Assembly (NCBI GenBank): GCA_013368315.1 | Contig: JAACJM010000084.1 | Span: 186,001 to 250,000, forward strand | Direction of reading: 5' to 3' | Source of the DNA: Tetrapyrgos nigripes | Lineage: Eukaryota; Basidiomycota; Agaricomycetes; Agaricales; Campanellaceae | DNA: 64,000 nucleotides | In this document: piece after piece, positions 23,034 to 33,707 of the stretch | Layout of the letters: every line of letters starts with the position of its first letter | Numbering within the stretch: position 1 is the stretch's first letter | Notes under the pieces: generated by a model | The model's input: the letters and a program-made list of their open reading frames with translations, nothing else | The model's database searches: none | What the model was told of the DNA's origin: nothing | Position numbers and translations under genes: made by a program

Positions 23034-23456
23034 GTTTTAGCAGAGATTTCCCTGGATGAAGCAGAAGTTTGGAGGAGAGAGAGGATATTGTCTTTCTGGG
23101 TGGATGTGATGGGTCTCATGATTTGATGAGGGCTATAGAACAACTGGATGCCCTTATATATGGTCCAGCTGGCAGCTATGATATCATTATGATGTAGCCA
23201 TTGCATCATTGTACAACTCCACTTATGATGTCATCTATGAGACATCACATAGTTACAATACTGATTTTGAAGTGGCAACTCAAAAAATTGTCCAAATGAC
23301 ATACCATTTTAAATCAATCATATCTCCATGAGTTTTGAGCCAAATAGGACAAATAAAACAGATTATTGTAGCTCTTATCAAGGGCGTTCTGCCTATTGCT
23401 TAAATTGGCAATCTTTCCAAAAATGCGAAACATGTGGACAATTTTTTGACCCACTG
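23027..23456 (-). mobile_element. Tc1/mariner 5'-end fragment inside the LTR element
   Basis: On the minus strand this matches the left part (61826-62262) of the long Tc1-like element at 61.8 kb: the same terminal AGTGGG-CAATTTTTT-GTCC inverted end, the same AT-rich interior, and the start of the transposase region (CATCCAGAGAAATCTCTG). It ends at CCCACTG followed by TA at 23457. The other side stops inside the transposase N-terminus, so only one end is present. It splits the pol gene of the host retrotransposon. Confidence 0.75.
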
Positions 23457-25174
23457 TATATTGTGAATGTTATTTCTTTTGGGGATCGTTTCAGAACTCT
23501 TTTGTCAAAGGCTTTTTTCCATTTCGCCGCATGGCGTATGGTTGCGTCGTAACCGTCGAGCCGCTGTTGCGCAACGTATGACATGTGTAAGTCCACATCT
23601 CCTGGTCTGAGGACTGAGCAGCTTTCCTCTACCGGTGTCGGCTTTGTGTTTACAATGGATCCAAGTAACAGTTCTTTAGGTGAAAACTGCAGGGATTTGA
23701 GTATACGATGGTTAATGGTCCAGAGGGCTTCGTCCAGGAAATCAGGCCATGTGTGCGGTAAGTCTTCTGCTTTCACATCATTATAGTCATCTTCCCCTAA
23801 CCCCGGAGAGCACAGACGCTTCAGGACACTAAGTAACAGCTTGTTACCCCCTTCGACAAGCCCATTGATCCATGGTGAGTATGCAGCGATGACGTGGGTC
23901 TTGACTTTATACTGATCGCAGTACTGTCTGACCTCCTCGCAATTAAAATGGGAACCGCCGTCACTCTGGAAGACTTCTGGTGGTATGTACCCATGGAAGA
24001 TATGAGAGAGCCCGTCCACCATGGTTTTCCCGCTCCCTTTCACTTGATACTTGAAGGCCCACATGTGACGAGAGAAGGAATCGAGGTACACACCCAGGGT
24101 TGTGTATCCACCTTTGCCTTTTGGCAAGGTGAGGTAGTCTCCTACCAGCAGTTCAAAGGGGTGTCGACGTGTCACTGGGTTCATGAGTGAATGGAGGTGA
24201 GTTTGACCGAAGTTCTTGCATTTTGCACACTGGCTAATTGCTAACAGGATGGACTCGTCAAGATTGGGACTCCAGATCACATCCAGCAACGCCGCCTTGA
24301 TGAAGTCCCGCCTGAAGTGACCCCCTCCAGTGTGCTGTTCATACGCCAGCTTGACGGCTTCCTTTCGTGACGTACATTCCACCCTAGATCTTGCTCGTGT
24401 CCCACTACCACCCTGCAGCTTCCAGAGCTTCCCTTCCCCAATCATGTACCCTTCTGCCCGGTGTCTGGCCCTCTGTTTCTGCTTCACCGTCATACCCCCT
24501 GTCATCTCTTTCAATGCATCTATCACCTCTAGGAGCACTGGTTCGTCCTTGAAACGTTCGCGCAGTATTTGCATTTCATTGTCAGTTTCCACATGCATGA
24601 TATCATGCACCAGACCATGACTCTGTTCCCAGTCCTCATTCACTGTCCACTCACTTCCATCGCCTGGTACCCTGGGCGATTCTTCCCACATCCTACTCAA
24701 ACCGTCTGCTACCACGTTCTTTTTCCCAGGTATATGGCGGACCTCCGTGATGTTATGGGCTATGATGCCATCACGCCATCGTGCATGCGTAGCATTTAGA
24801 TTGGGGTTTGAGATCACGTCACGCAGGGCTTGACAGTCGGTCTCTATCTCCACTGGGGAACCCCATATGATATCTGAGAACTTGTCTAGTCCGCATTTAA
24901 GTGCGGCAAACTCGAGTAGGAAAGGTTTGTACTTCTCCTCTGTTTTGGATGTCCGTTTTGACATGAAGCCAATAGGATGCACCTTGCAGACTGTGCGACC
25001 GTTCGGGAGGGTAGTTTCAAAACGTTGGGACAAGATGGCCGCAAAGCCTTCTTTGCAACTGTCTGATGTGATAATGAATGGGGAGCCATCAAACTTTGGG
25101 CACTTGAGCACTGGTTTGGAGGAGTCTCTACCACTTCCTTTCTTTCCCACCGTGAGTTCTTCTTCTTTTTCCAA
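23393..25174 (-). pseudogene. Retrotransposon pol: RNase H and integrase
   Basis: 593 residues on the minus strand. The N-terminal part is a gypsy RNase H (FIITSDSCKEGFAAILSQ, EIETDCQALRD, HARWRDG, IPGKKNVVADGLSR). Next come an integrase zinc-binding region (CAKCKNFGQ) and the core with LLVGDYLTLP, FQSDGGSHF and INGLVEGGNKLL, giving the three catalytic acidic positions. The last 20 or so residues come from the inserted Tc1 end. The RT domain that should precede RNase H is absent. The element can therefore only move with help from a complete relative. Confidence 0.85.
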
Positions 25175-25461
25175 GAATAACGCTTATGGTCTTTCTTAGC
25201 CCGTTGTCTTGCCAGAATATCTATACCCTGCTGCCGCTGAAATATCCAAGGCTCATCCTCATCCTCAATCTCCTCTATTGTCACCGTGCATTTGAAGGTA
25301 TGTCCTTGGGTTTTATCCAACACTACCGTTGCAATATGATTAGTAATGTTCTCTTTTTGGACCAGGTTATCAGCTGAGACTTGCCTCGAGGGGGGTTCAC
25401 TCTGATTGCCCCCCGTTTTCTTTCCATGCGTCTCCAGAAGCTTGTTTTCCAATACCACCAC
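24886..25461 (-). pseudogene. Retrotransposon pol, protease-RT linker
   Basis: Minus strand, continues the protease frame after one in-frame TGA. It includes DKTQGHTFKCTVTIEE and RQQGIDILARQRAKKDH, the linker that precedes RT in Agaricomycete gypsy elements. After KRYSWKKKKNSRW the frame runs out and the RNase H ORF begins in another frame, which marks the deletion that removed RT. Confidence 0.65.
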
Positions 25462-25518
25462 ACCGGACTCTGAAGGTATGCGTATGAAATCCCCTTCATA
25501 GTTATGCTCCGCCCTGAA

Positions 25519-25848
25519 TCAAGTCAATAGTGGTTTCCCGACCAGAAACTCCCAAGCTCCAGCACTGTCAAACACCTCGAAACTGCCCTCAACTTCAATT
25601 CCACCTAATACCAGCTGTCCCTTCCAACACGCAATACTAGGTACTATGCTACCGTTTGCCATCCGTAGCCTTTTGCATGAAGGTTGCCAGCCGGTGAGTC
25701 TTAATTTGACACGTTGATATGTTTCCTCTGACATGGCCGCTACCATAGCACTATCATCAAAGAACCCTTTCACCACCACTGTATCATTGATGCCAACAAT
25801 CCCCAAGTCATGGACAAAAGGTACAGCCTTTTCTTCATCATCTCGCAC
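25519..25848 (-). pseudogene. Retrotransposon aspartic protease region
   Basis: 109 residues, GINDTVVVKGFFDDSAMVAA, with the DDSAM segment at the position of the retropepsin active site, followed by GSIVPSIACWKGQLVLGG and EFLVGKPLLT. The classical DSG/DTG is not present, as in many fungal elements of this clade. The stop is TGA in a place where relatives have Arg (CGA), and the frame continues into the next ORF. Confidence 0.65.
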
Positions 25849-26021
25849 TGAGTAGAGGTTAATTATCTCATATTCAGGTTGTGCCGATACATCAGAAACA
25901 TGCTTGTGACTATCCTCGGTCCATGTGGGGCTTCTGCTGCTCTCCCTAGGCAGTGCCTCCTTCTGACTAGGGACCTCTACTCCTCTGAGCCTCTCGTCCT
26001 TATGAGCCGTCTGTTTGGCGT

Positions 26022-27344
26022 TTACACAGACGGCCCTTCTCCATTTCCCTGGCCTTCGTTTCCATATCCATACCCATATCCTTCATATCCATACCCGCCA
26101 TAACCATAATCCACAAAAGCTACCACAACACTATTGGGGTCGTCTCGCAAGTATGGGCCTAGTTCGCTGCTGCACAGCCTCCTCCATGCCTTCTCCTTCT
26201 CGTTCAGGGTTCGGTTCTGGCACATGTCACCTCGGTGCCCACATTTGCCGCACTGAAAACACTCGCCAGTGCAGACATTGGAGGTACCTGGTTCAAGGGG
26301 ATAGGGTCGCTCAAATGTGACTGGCATGGCGTTCCCTCCGTGCTGCTGAGCCCATTCCTCCTTCTGGGTAATGTATGCTTTCCGGCCTGTTTCGGTATTG
26401 GGATGGCGGATCAATGCTGTGACATTTCGACGTAGAATGGATCTTTGTGCTTCGGTCAGGCGTATGATGTTTCGTTGTGGTTGCCCAAATGCTCCTCCCC
26501 TCTGTCCATATCCAAAACCTCCTCGACCTCGAAAACCCCCGTATCCTCCACCACCATACCCGTATCCTCCTCCACCATATCCCCCTCCACCATAGCCTCC
26601 CCTGAAACTGCCATAGGTCGGCATACTGGCTCCCAGATTAGTAGCTGCTAACCGGCCAGTGATTCCCCTTGTTGGTGTCTCTGGTGTCGGTCCCGCCATG
26701 CGCAAAATCCGATCATACTTCTCCATCAGCTCCTTCTCCTTCTTCTCCTTCTCAGCTTCTTTCTCCTTTTCCTCCTGCAGCTTTCTCACCTCCTTCTTGA
26801 TGAACTCAACATCAGCAGCCTTGATTGCTTCCCGAAACGATGTCCAATCCTTTTGCGCAGATGGTACCAAGCCTTGGAGAATGCTGGGAAGGTTCTTTCA
26901 AACTAGGACAATGAGGAGATCACTGTCGTGGATACCAGCATTGCGGGCCAGCTCATCAAGCTCATCCGCCATTTTGATATGGCTCCACACTTCGACCCCT
27001 CCCTTTTCGACTCTCTTTCCTAGGCTCTCTTCTGCCATCCTGTACGCCGATAACTCCGTGACATAATCCCCTGCACTCTTCTTGACCTGAACTGGTTTCG
27101 GCCAACGTTTCTCGAACTTTGCCACCAGTTCCTTCCATGTAACAGGTGGTGCTTCTCCCTCCATAATCTCCTCGTACCACACCTCTGCTGGACCTGATGG
27201 AAATAGAAGGTCTTTGAAGTCTTCGATGCGGTCTTTGTCATCAGTAATGTGTGTTAATTTCTGTTTTGCTTTTTTGATGAAGACGTGTGGATTTTCAGAG
27301 GCACGACCGTCACCGTAGAAGAGTTTGAGTTCCTCCATGGGCAC
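26022..27344 (-). pseudogene. Retrotransposon gag with zinc knuckle
   Basis: One frame from 27344 to 26022 interrupted by a single TGA (26898-26900) nine codons before the second part, again at a probable CGA Arg. The N-terminal half is a Ty3-type gag (KLFYGDGRASENPHVFIKKA, VTWKELVAKFEKRWP). It is followed by a Lys/Glu coiled coil, a Gly-Tyr repeat region (GYGGGGYGG) and a CCHC zinc knuckle CFQCGKCGHRGDMC. The C-terminus is again Gly-Tyr rich. It would form the particle shell and bind RNA. Confidence 0.85.
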
Positions 27345-27834
27345 AGCGTGTCGACGGCTAGGGTATGGATTGGGGTTGGGGTTGGGGTTTTCAGGGAAGG
27401 GTGCGGGTGATGTTGCTGGTGTGGTGTATGGGGGAATGGGAAGTAGACCGTCGTCACTCTCCGATGACGATGAGATAGATGACTCAGTTGAAGATGATAT
27501 GATTGGCTGTGACTCTCTCCAGGCAACTGGAGTAAACCACAGGTCAAAGTCAGGACCGTCTAGTGTAGCTGAGCTGTCTCCTGTAGTAGGGCTTGGGGAG
27601 CGAGAATTGTCAAAGAATTGACCATGGTATAGCGCCAGTGTGTGTAGGCTGTAAGCTCAATGCGTGGGTGGGTCTGAAAACTGGCACTGTGGACATATAA
27701 GGGAACCGGGAACTGGGAACGTGGACCGAAAACGTGGGTGACGTGTGTTCTTTTTTGTATCCGGTTCTGATGGAAGTTGTTACTGCCACGCAGGGAAGTC
27801 CTGCAGGTATCGAAGCTCACTCTCGTCACCAAGA

Positions 27835-27986
27835 TGGAGACGGCCGAGAGGGTAATTCCTGGAAGTAGGTGCCAACGCTCGGTCACCTCGCCGTTCAGTT
27901 CTGCTCTTCTATTTACTACATTCGGTATATAAGTAAATGGTCCTGCCAAACATGTACAAACAATGGACCCCTAATCCCCTACTCCA
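27835..27986 (-). repeat. 5' LTR
   Basis: 152 bp, same ends as the left copy. As the element is on the minus strand, this LTR holds the promoter. Followed on the plus strand by ACGC, the target duplication, and the rest of block B. Confidence 0.93.
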
Positions 27987-28101
27987 ACGCCACTACATCA
28001 TCGGCACTTATTAATTATTCTTTTAAAGTTTACTACCACCTCTCTTTCTCATATCGTCAAGTCCTGGCTTGGTCCAGCACTTAGCACTGACTAGGTTTCG
28101 G
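27987..28101 (-). repeat. Module block B, leader remnant
   Basis: ACGCCACTACATCATCGGCA through GACTAGGTTTCGG continues block B exactly where the LTR element split it. It matches 6971-7090 and the reverse of 40430-40540. Block B is cut at the TTTCGG, where A and C continue with TGCTTCTA, by the start of the next inverted-repeat element. Confidence 0.85.
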
Positions 28102-28614
28102 CAGCTCTAACTGCTAGATTTAAGCATCAATCATGGACAAATGTCCATATTGGCTGATACATCACCAAGGAAAACTTTCCATAGGCCAAAAACCAGGTTG
28201 GCCCCTAGGGCGGGGCCTTTGGGGTGGTCTGGTAGGCCTTTCCTTATGGAGCAGTGAGCAGGGCAGGAGTAGGTGGCGGGTTTTGTTCCCACGCATGCTA
28301 GACAGTGAGCGGGGCCTTAGGGGGCGGGTGGCGTGTTTTTCCCACGACTCAAAATTTGATGGGAGGTGCAGGCAATCAGTAGGGCCCCGAATCTGCAAAT
28401 AGAATAGGGGTATATGCTGTGGCTGGCTCAGAAAATGCAAAACAAATTCCCGGAGCCGGCAATGAAAAATGATATAAGTAGATAAGATAGTGTATTTCAG
28501 GTTCCTGAATCTGAGTATACAATTAGATTTGCTATGGAAAGTTTTCCTTGGGGATGTATCAGCCAATATGGACATTTGTCCATGATTGATGCTTAAATCT
28601 AGCAGTTAGAGCTG
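28102..28614. mobile_element. 513-bp non-autonomous element with ~80-bp terminal inverted repeats
   Basis: Starts CAGCTCTAACTGCTAGATTT and ends with its reverse complement. The inverted repeats run about 80 bp (to about 28187 and from about 28525) with few differences and include a perfect inner palindrome, ATGGACAAATGTCCAT. The interior is GC-rich with repeated GGGGCCTT and CCCACG motifs and no ORF. No target duplication is visible. The left end abuts block B and the right end a Plavaka-type gene, so one flank may have been lost. Confidence 0.7.
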
Positions 28615-28688
28615 TACGATGGGACTCCCACTGTCTTCACTGGTGAGCTTCTCCTTCTCATTTATCTCGGGATTCTCATGTTCTGACT

Positions 28689-29373
28689 GTGTACGTAGAT
28701 CGTTACTTTCATTCTAAGGCCCCCAGGCATCCAGCTGTCAGAGCAGCTACCCTTAGTGTTCTCATCCAACAGACTCTTTTCGGATCAACTCGACGAGCTG
28801 CTGCTGTCCAGATTCAATCTCTCAAAGACACTCTCATAGCCACTGGTGTCAATGATACACTCATCAATGACATTCCAGACGACCCTTGGACCATCCAAAA
28901 ATGGTACGACATCGATCCAGTCCTGACAACCTATCTCAGTTGCCCTACGTGTTTCAATCTTCATGACATGGATCCAGAGATTCGTCACTGCTCTGCGTGT
29001 GGAGCAGAGTTTTGGAAAACATCCACGGTCGGTGGAAAGGAGCTGAAGTTGCCGACTCCTATCTGAAAATATGAACACCAGAAAATGGAGCATTGGCTGG
29101 GGCGATTACTCTCAAGGAAGGGGGTTGAGGACATCATTGATGCATATCGGCCTGATTACAGGAGACGGCCATGGTCAATCCCTGGACAGTCTGTCGATGA
29201 TATCATGGAGTCTGTCATTATCCACAAGCTTAAAGCTGTAGACGGGGCACGTTTCTTTGACTCTCCCGATGGCGAGGGACGTTACATATTCGGTTTTGCA
29301 GCTGATGGATTTGATCCCTTCCATATGAAGGTAGCTCATCAGTCTGCGCATGCTACTGGTCTATGGATGGTAC
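28689..29373 (+). pseudogene. Outer Plavaka-type transposase, N-terminal part (split)
   Basis: Exons at about 28698-29070 and 29085-29373. The first has a zinc-ribbon-like pair, CPTCFNLHDMDPEIRHCSACG, in two CxxC motifs. The second has EHWLGRLLSRKGVEDII and FGFAADGFDPFHMK, standard blocks of Plavaka-type (CACTA/EnSpm-like) transposases in Agaricomycetes. The frame stops at TGGATGGTAC, where a 6.69-kb element is inserted, and resumes at 36064 with LLNFPPHLRYLPENM. The upstream exon before the GTGAGC donor at about 28643 is only partly visible next to the 513-bp element. Confidence 0.75.
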
Positions 29374-29590
29374 CACTGGGGGCGAGCTCATGGGAAGCAG
29401 GCCCTCGGCTCCCAGGCAGGAAGCCTCATGGGAAGCAGACTAAACAGCTCCCACCGGTAATCTAAACTATTGAATTCGAAGGGCCCGAGTAGCTAGGCCC
29501 AAGTACTTCGTGTAACCTTAGCAGGGGCTGAATCCAGGATTGCACTGCAATCCGCAGTGTACCTTATATACTTATATAGAAAACACTGTA

Positions 29591-31187
29591 CTATATTGTA
29601 CCGGGAAGCTGGCCACCATAGTGTCTTTTGATAATTCCTCTTGACAACAATGTGCTGTTGCCATGATTGTTGTGTCTATGGATAGTGTAGCATCTTTGCT
29701 ATAAGATATATGAGTATGGGATTTTTACCAATGAAACTGCTGGCTCAGTGAATATTTTCCTGCGACAAGTCGAAATTTGGCTAAAACTGGGAAGCTGGCC
29801 ACGCGTGAGAATATTTGTAAGCAGCCAGTCCGCGTCACCAACGTCCGTTTCTCGCCCTGTATTCGCGTCGCAGTCCCTCATCTACTTCGCCAGGCACATG
29901 TAGCTATACTATAAAGATAAATTGACCTATTTGAAGTGTTTTGGGGTGCTAAAAGGACTTATACTGCTACTCTTTCTTCTCCTTTCCTTCTTACTCCATA
30001 CCTGCTACTTTGTACCATACCCACTGTAACTCATGCCTACCACTCCGGAATGACATATCAATAGATGGTATTAGTGCTTGAAACAACTACTGAGGCAAAC
30101 CAAATAGCAAGGTGTGGAAAATAGTCAGTGGTCAGACTCCATTGAGACGGGTGGTAAGTGTAACTTGCAGGACTCCATAAACACTGCAAAGGCATGTTGG
30201 GACCTTTTGGGGTCTTCTTTTATGGCTCTCAAAGCATGCTGCAGTCTTTCATCCTGGCTGAAAGTCAAATCGTTGAGAGTATCGAGGTCAAGAGTTGATG
30301 TAGGTGGTATTGGGACAAAATGGGGTACAAGGAGCTGAAGCGCAAATGTCGATGCTGAGGACACTTTTCAATTGAGAATGCTGTAGAGGAGCACGAAATC
30401 ATTGTTTATTACATTATTTTGACATTACAAGTTATGCTAAAGGTCAACAAGAAGATGGTGGTATTTTTGGCCAAAACATCCCAAGCCTGACACCGCCTGA
30501 GTGAACAGCCTATGAGACAATCCCCATGAATCATGCTCAGGAAGTAAGATTGAAGGTCAAGTTACACACTTGGGAAGCTTTTTGGTCCCTGAAATCAATC
30601 ACTTCCACCCTAGACCTTGTTTATTCAGCCCTTACACAGAAGGTGTAGGCGAGGAATGGAGCCTGCTCAAGCATCAGGAAAAAACCTTAAAAATGAAAAA
30701 CATGTGACATCGCACCAAGGAAGATGTCAAAATTGAGACTGTAAAGTTACATTGCGTCCCGAGGTCATCTGGAGTCAGCATGCGAGGGACAAGGTGGTGT
30801 GTTCAGCATCTGAGTAGGTAAGGAATCTTCAAGCAAAGATAGATGTATAGCACGGGCTATTGCACAAACTAGCAGATAGGGTGATTGCTAAAGAAGCCCA
30901 GATATAAGGGAGCAAAAGGAGTACAAAATGGATTCAAATGACACAGAGGAGGAGGAGATACAACGCGATGATCCCATTATGGGTGGCTGCTTACCTAAGG
31001 ATTTGTGTCATTCCCTTCATTTCATGTCAAAACTTTGCTGATTTCTCTGGATGAGCTTTGGTACGTGAACAATGACCACTTAGTTGTCTATTTTCATCCT
31101 ACAAAACTTATCCAAAGTCTCCTCATTCTGGAGATATTTACCAAATGGCCAGCTTCCCAGTGTGGCCAGCTTTCCGGTACAATATAG
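29591..31187. mobile_element. Degenerate pogo/mariner-like element, 1.6 kb
   Basis: Terminal inverted repeats starting CTATATTGTACCGG then AAGCTGGCCAC, with TA on both sides (29589-29590 and 31188-31189). An AAGCTGGCCA motif recurs inside both ends. No complete transposase remains. A minus-strand ORF at 30125-30364 contains LQHALRAIKEDPKRSQ, which resembles the psq-type HTH of pogo transposases. Relatives with TA duplications are Tc1/mariner/pogo elements. Confidence 0.6.
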
Positions 31188-31275
31188 TAGTAGTACGACA
31201 GATATAGAACAAAGACTGGCATTAAATGAAAATGTATATAACTTGTGAATACAAAGAGTCAAAGCCTTTCTATTC

Positions 31276-31875
31276 TAGGGCTGCGCACCGTCCAGTATTA
31301 CTGGTACGCCCGTATTTTGTACTGGGTCAATACTGGTTGAAAAAATCGTATACAGTACGGTACAGGTATGGGTACGGCAGTATTACAGTCAGTACGGGTT
31401 TGCGGTGTAGAATATATATTTTACTCATTATTGTCATGAAGTGAGGGCCTCTAGCACCTCTTCTGCCATCGTATGGGACGTCTCCATCCATATCAGACGG
31501 TAAGTACATGTTACTGGTCGTCTGTAGGTGGTTTGCTTACCTTTTTGGTCTTTGCGACATCTAAGTAAGTGGTCATTACCCTTGCTTTGACCGCCATTTT
31601 GGCATAAATTCATCCAGATGAGGGTGGCAAGCTTGAATTTGGTATGGAATTGGATGGTTTTGGATAGCGGTTGACGCTTCTGGGCAAGAATTCAGCCAAA
31701 AAGGTGAGCAATTTATTGGCCGAGGCATTACCGAACCCGTACCTGTACAAACCCGTACAACAGCAGTACCAAATATGGCTGTACAAATTTGGTCAAATGG
31801 CTTTTACGGTACGGGCCCGTACTATCATACGCTACCTGTACAAACCGTACGATTACGGTACGGCGCGCAGCCCTA
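31276..31875. mobile_element. hAT-type MITE, 600 bp
   Basis: Ends TAGGGCTGCGC and GCGCAGCCCTA with an exact 8-bp target duplication, TTCTATTC (31268-31275 and 31876-31883), as expected for hAT elements. Beyond the termini both arms are rich in GTACGG/CCGTAC words that pair with each other over about 100 bp. No ORF of its own. It sits inside the inner Plavaka element. Confidence 0.88.
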
Positions 31876-32115
31876 TTCTATTCTTTGCAGCCCTACACAC
31901 TATATGTCCAACAAAGTGGTTTGCAATTGCTCCAAGTGTGAGCGATTCACGTACAACAACAACGGAGAACGCCTCCCTGGCCAACGGGTTGGCAGAAGCA
32001 CGAGGACTGACCACCGAAACCGTGACTGATTGAGTTCATTGCAACGGGAAGCCAACGCGAATGGCTCAGACGCAGATGAGTCAGATGATGAGAATGAGGA
32101 TATCATAGAGGTGCA

Positions 32116-33672
32116 ATGGGATTCTGCAGGGAGGATCCGAACTGTGCAAGAGGAATGCAGTGTGTGGTTTTACTTACTGATGCCTTTGACCGACTACTCA
32201 TAATTCTCATCTCTTCTCCAGACGAGAGCTTGTCAATAATAACCCATCTGACAGCTCTCCTAGCAGCTTGGCTTCATCTCAAGGGCGGTGCCAGTCGTAC
32301 CGCTACCAATGTGGTTCTGAATGGCATTGCCTTCATTCTTGCAACCGCCTTCCACATCATTTCGGTATCGCTACAAACTTGTGGTTATGATATCAATATA
32401 CAGGTCTCCACTCCTCAGGACATTTGTTCTACTTACAGCTCTCTACAAATCGAACCAACAATCATTCACACTGTCTGCTGTCCCAAGTGCTTCACACTCT
32501 ATCCCCACATGGCAAACCTTCCTGATCATTGTCTTTGGAAGCGAGGAGTATATCAGAGGAATCCCTGTGGAACACCTTTAAAAACCACAAGGAGAACTGG
32601 AAGAGGAGAAATTACTGTCCCTAGGCGCTTGTATAGCACCCAGTGTTTCAGGTCATGGCTCGAGTTCTTCTTGAAACGTCCAGGGATGGAGGAGATGATC
32701 AACAGGTCCTACAATGTCCCGCCCTCTCCTGATGGAAATGTGAGGGATACCTGGCAAAGTGGAGCTTGGCATTCGCAACCCGACTTTCCTGAGCAACCAG
32801 GCAATTTGACATTCTCTCTATACGTTGATTGGTTCAACCTGTTTATGAATAAGATAGCTGGTAAAATTGTATCCTGTGGTGCTATCCTGCTCTGTTGCAT
32901 GAACCTTCCCCCAGCACTCCGCTATCTTCCTGAAAACACCTTCATTCTTGCAATCACTCCTGGCCCTAAAGCTCCAGATACAAACACTATATCCAATATC
33001 CTGCATCTTCATATAGAGGTGCTCAACACTCATTGGCACAGTGTCACAATACAGACCCATCTCCATCCTACAGGAACATTCATCCGTGTCATTGTGGTTC
33101 CACTCATTGCTGATCTGGAAGCAATGAGAAAGATAACTGGCTTTCTGTCACACAGCACTCGGTTATACTGCTCATGGTGCATGGGTCTCCATGGTGACAT
33201 CGAATGCCTAGATTTGGATAAATACCCTTTGCGGGATCGAGCGATAGTAAGGCAGCAGGTGGACGAGTGGTTGGCAGAGACGAGAATAGGGCACCAGGAA
33301 GAAATTGCATCAAAAAATGGTGTGCGCTGGACATCGCTCCATGACCTTGAATACTTTGATCCTGTCAAGCACATCATGCTTGGGTTTATGCACAATACAC
33401 TTGAAGGAATTCTGCAAGATCATTTGCGGGAACAATGGGGTATTGGGAGGAAGGAGAAGGGAAAGGGAAAGGGAAAGGGGAAAGGGAAAGGAAAGGGAAA
33501 GGGAAAGGGAAAGGAAAAAGCCAAGGAGAAAAGCAACGAGAGCGATGACTACAACACTGATGATGATGAACCAAAGGAGGAGTATGAGGAGTATACTGAC
33601 CATGAAGCGAACATGGATTTGGACGAGTTGAGCCAGGAAAGCGGAGACCAGGAGATCTTCATGCCTACTTGA
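32116..33672 (+). CDS. Inner Plavaka-type transposase, N-terminal and central part
   Basis: 518 residues. Blocks: CCPKCFTLYPHMANLPDHC (zinc ribbon), LTFSLYVDWFNLFMNKIAGK, ILLCCMNLPPALRYLPENT, FILAITPGPKAP, LYCSWCMG and GVRWTSLHDLEYFDPVKH, then LGFMHNTLEGIL. The same blocks occur in the outer copy. After WGIGRK the protein runs into a Lys-Gly repeat encoded by a GGGAAA microsatellite and an acidic tail, and stops. The C-terminal third of a normal Plavaka transposase (GPVHARNTSW, GQLEGTMM in the outer copy) is absent, so this protein is truncated. An N-terminal hydrophobic stretch may come from read-through of an intron. Confidence 0.7.
   Translation: MGFCREDPNCARGMQCVVLLTDAFDRLLIILISSPDESLSIITHLTALLAAWLHLKGGASRTATNVVLNGIAFILATAFHIISVSLQTCGYDINIQVSTPQDICSTYSSLQIEPTIIHTVCCPKCFTLYPHMANLPDHCLWKRGVYQRNPCGTPLKTTRRTGRGEITVPRRLYSTQCFRSWLEFFLKRPGMEEMINRSYNVPPSPDGNVRDTWQSGAWHSQPDFPEQPGNLTFSLYVDWFNLFMNKIAGKIVSCGAILLCCMNLPPALRYLPENTFILAITPGPKAPDTNTISNILHLHIEVLNTHWHSVTIQTHLHPTGTFIRVIVVPLIADLEAMRKITGFLSHSTRLYCSWCMGLHGDIECLDLDKYPLRDRAIVRQQVDEWLAETRIGHQEEIASKNGVRWTSLHDLEYFDPVKHIMLGFMHNTLEGILQDHLREQWGIGRKEKGKGKGKGKGKGKGKGKGKEKAKEKSNESDDYNTDDDEPKEEYEEYTDHEANMDLDELSQESGDQEIFMPT
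33464..33524 (+). repeat. (GGGAAA)n microsatellite
   Basis: Pure purine run of GGGAAA-type units inside the transposase ORF, encoding alternating Lys and Gly. It marks the point where similarity to the outer transposase ends. Confidence 0.9.
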
Positions 33673-33707
33673 TTTTGGTCTCGGTCTCAGGTTTCAACAA
33701 GCAGCTC

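Larger units (their letters stand above)
22449..27986 (-). mobile_element. Gypsy-type LTR retrotransposon, 5.5 kb, RT domain deleted
   Basis: Flanked by two 152-bp LTRs (TGGAG...CTCCA) and a 4-bp target duplication, ACGC (22445-22448 and 27987-27990). The uninterrupted site is seen in block A near 6970 (GTCACATGCCACTACATC) and block C. On the minus strand the order is LTR, gag, protease, RNase H-integrase, integrase C-terminus, a purine tract (AGAGGGGGCACA, next to the 3' LTR) and LTR. A possible primer-binding site, TGGTGACGAGAG, follows the 5' LTR. The whole RT core, including any YxDD motif, is missing between 25461 and 25174. The three LTR differences are all transitions (98 percent identity), so the insertion is fairly recent. 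Confidence 0.92.

Noticed and set aside
28102..28614. Outer Plavaka terminal inverted repeat
   Set aside because: Both inverted ends lie within 513 bp of each other and do not start with CACTG, so they bound a small element of their own.
30125..30364. Stand-alone 79-residue minus-strand gene
   Set aside because: Lies inside the TA-flanked 1.6-kb element and resembles part of a pogo HTH; treated as transposase remnant.
33310..33603. Minus-strand Leu/Ser/Phe-rich ORFs opposite the (GGGAAA)n repeat
   Set aside because: Purely the complement of the microsatellite and of the transposase coding strand.
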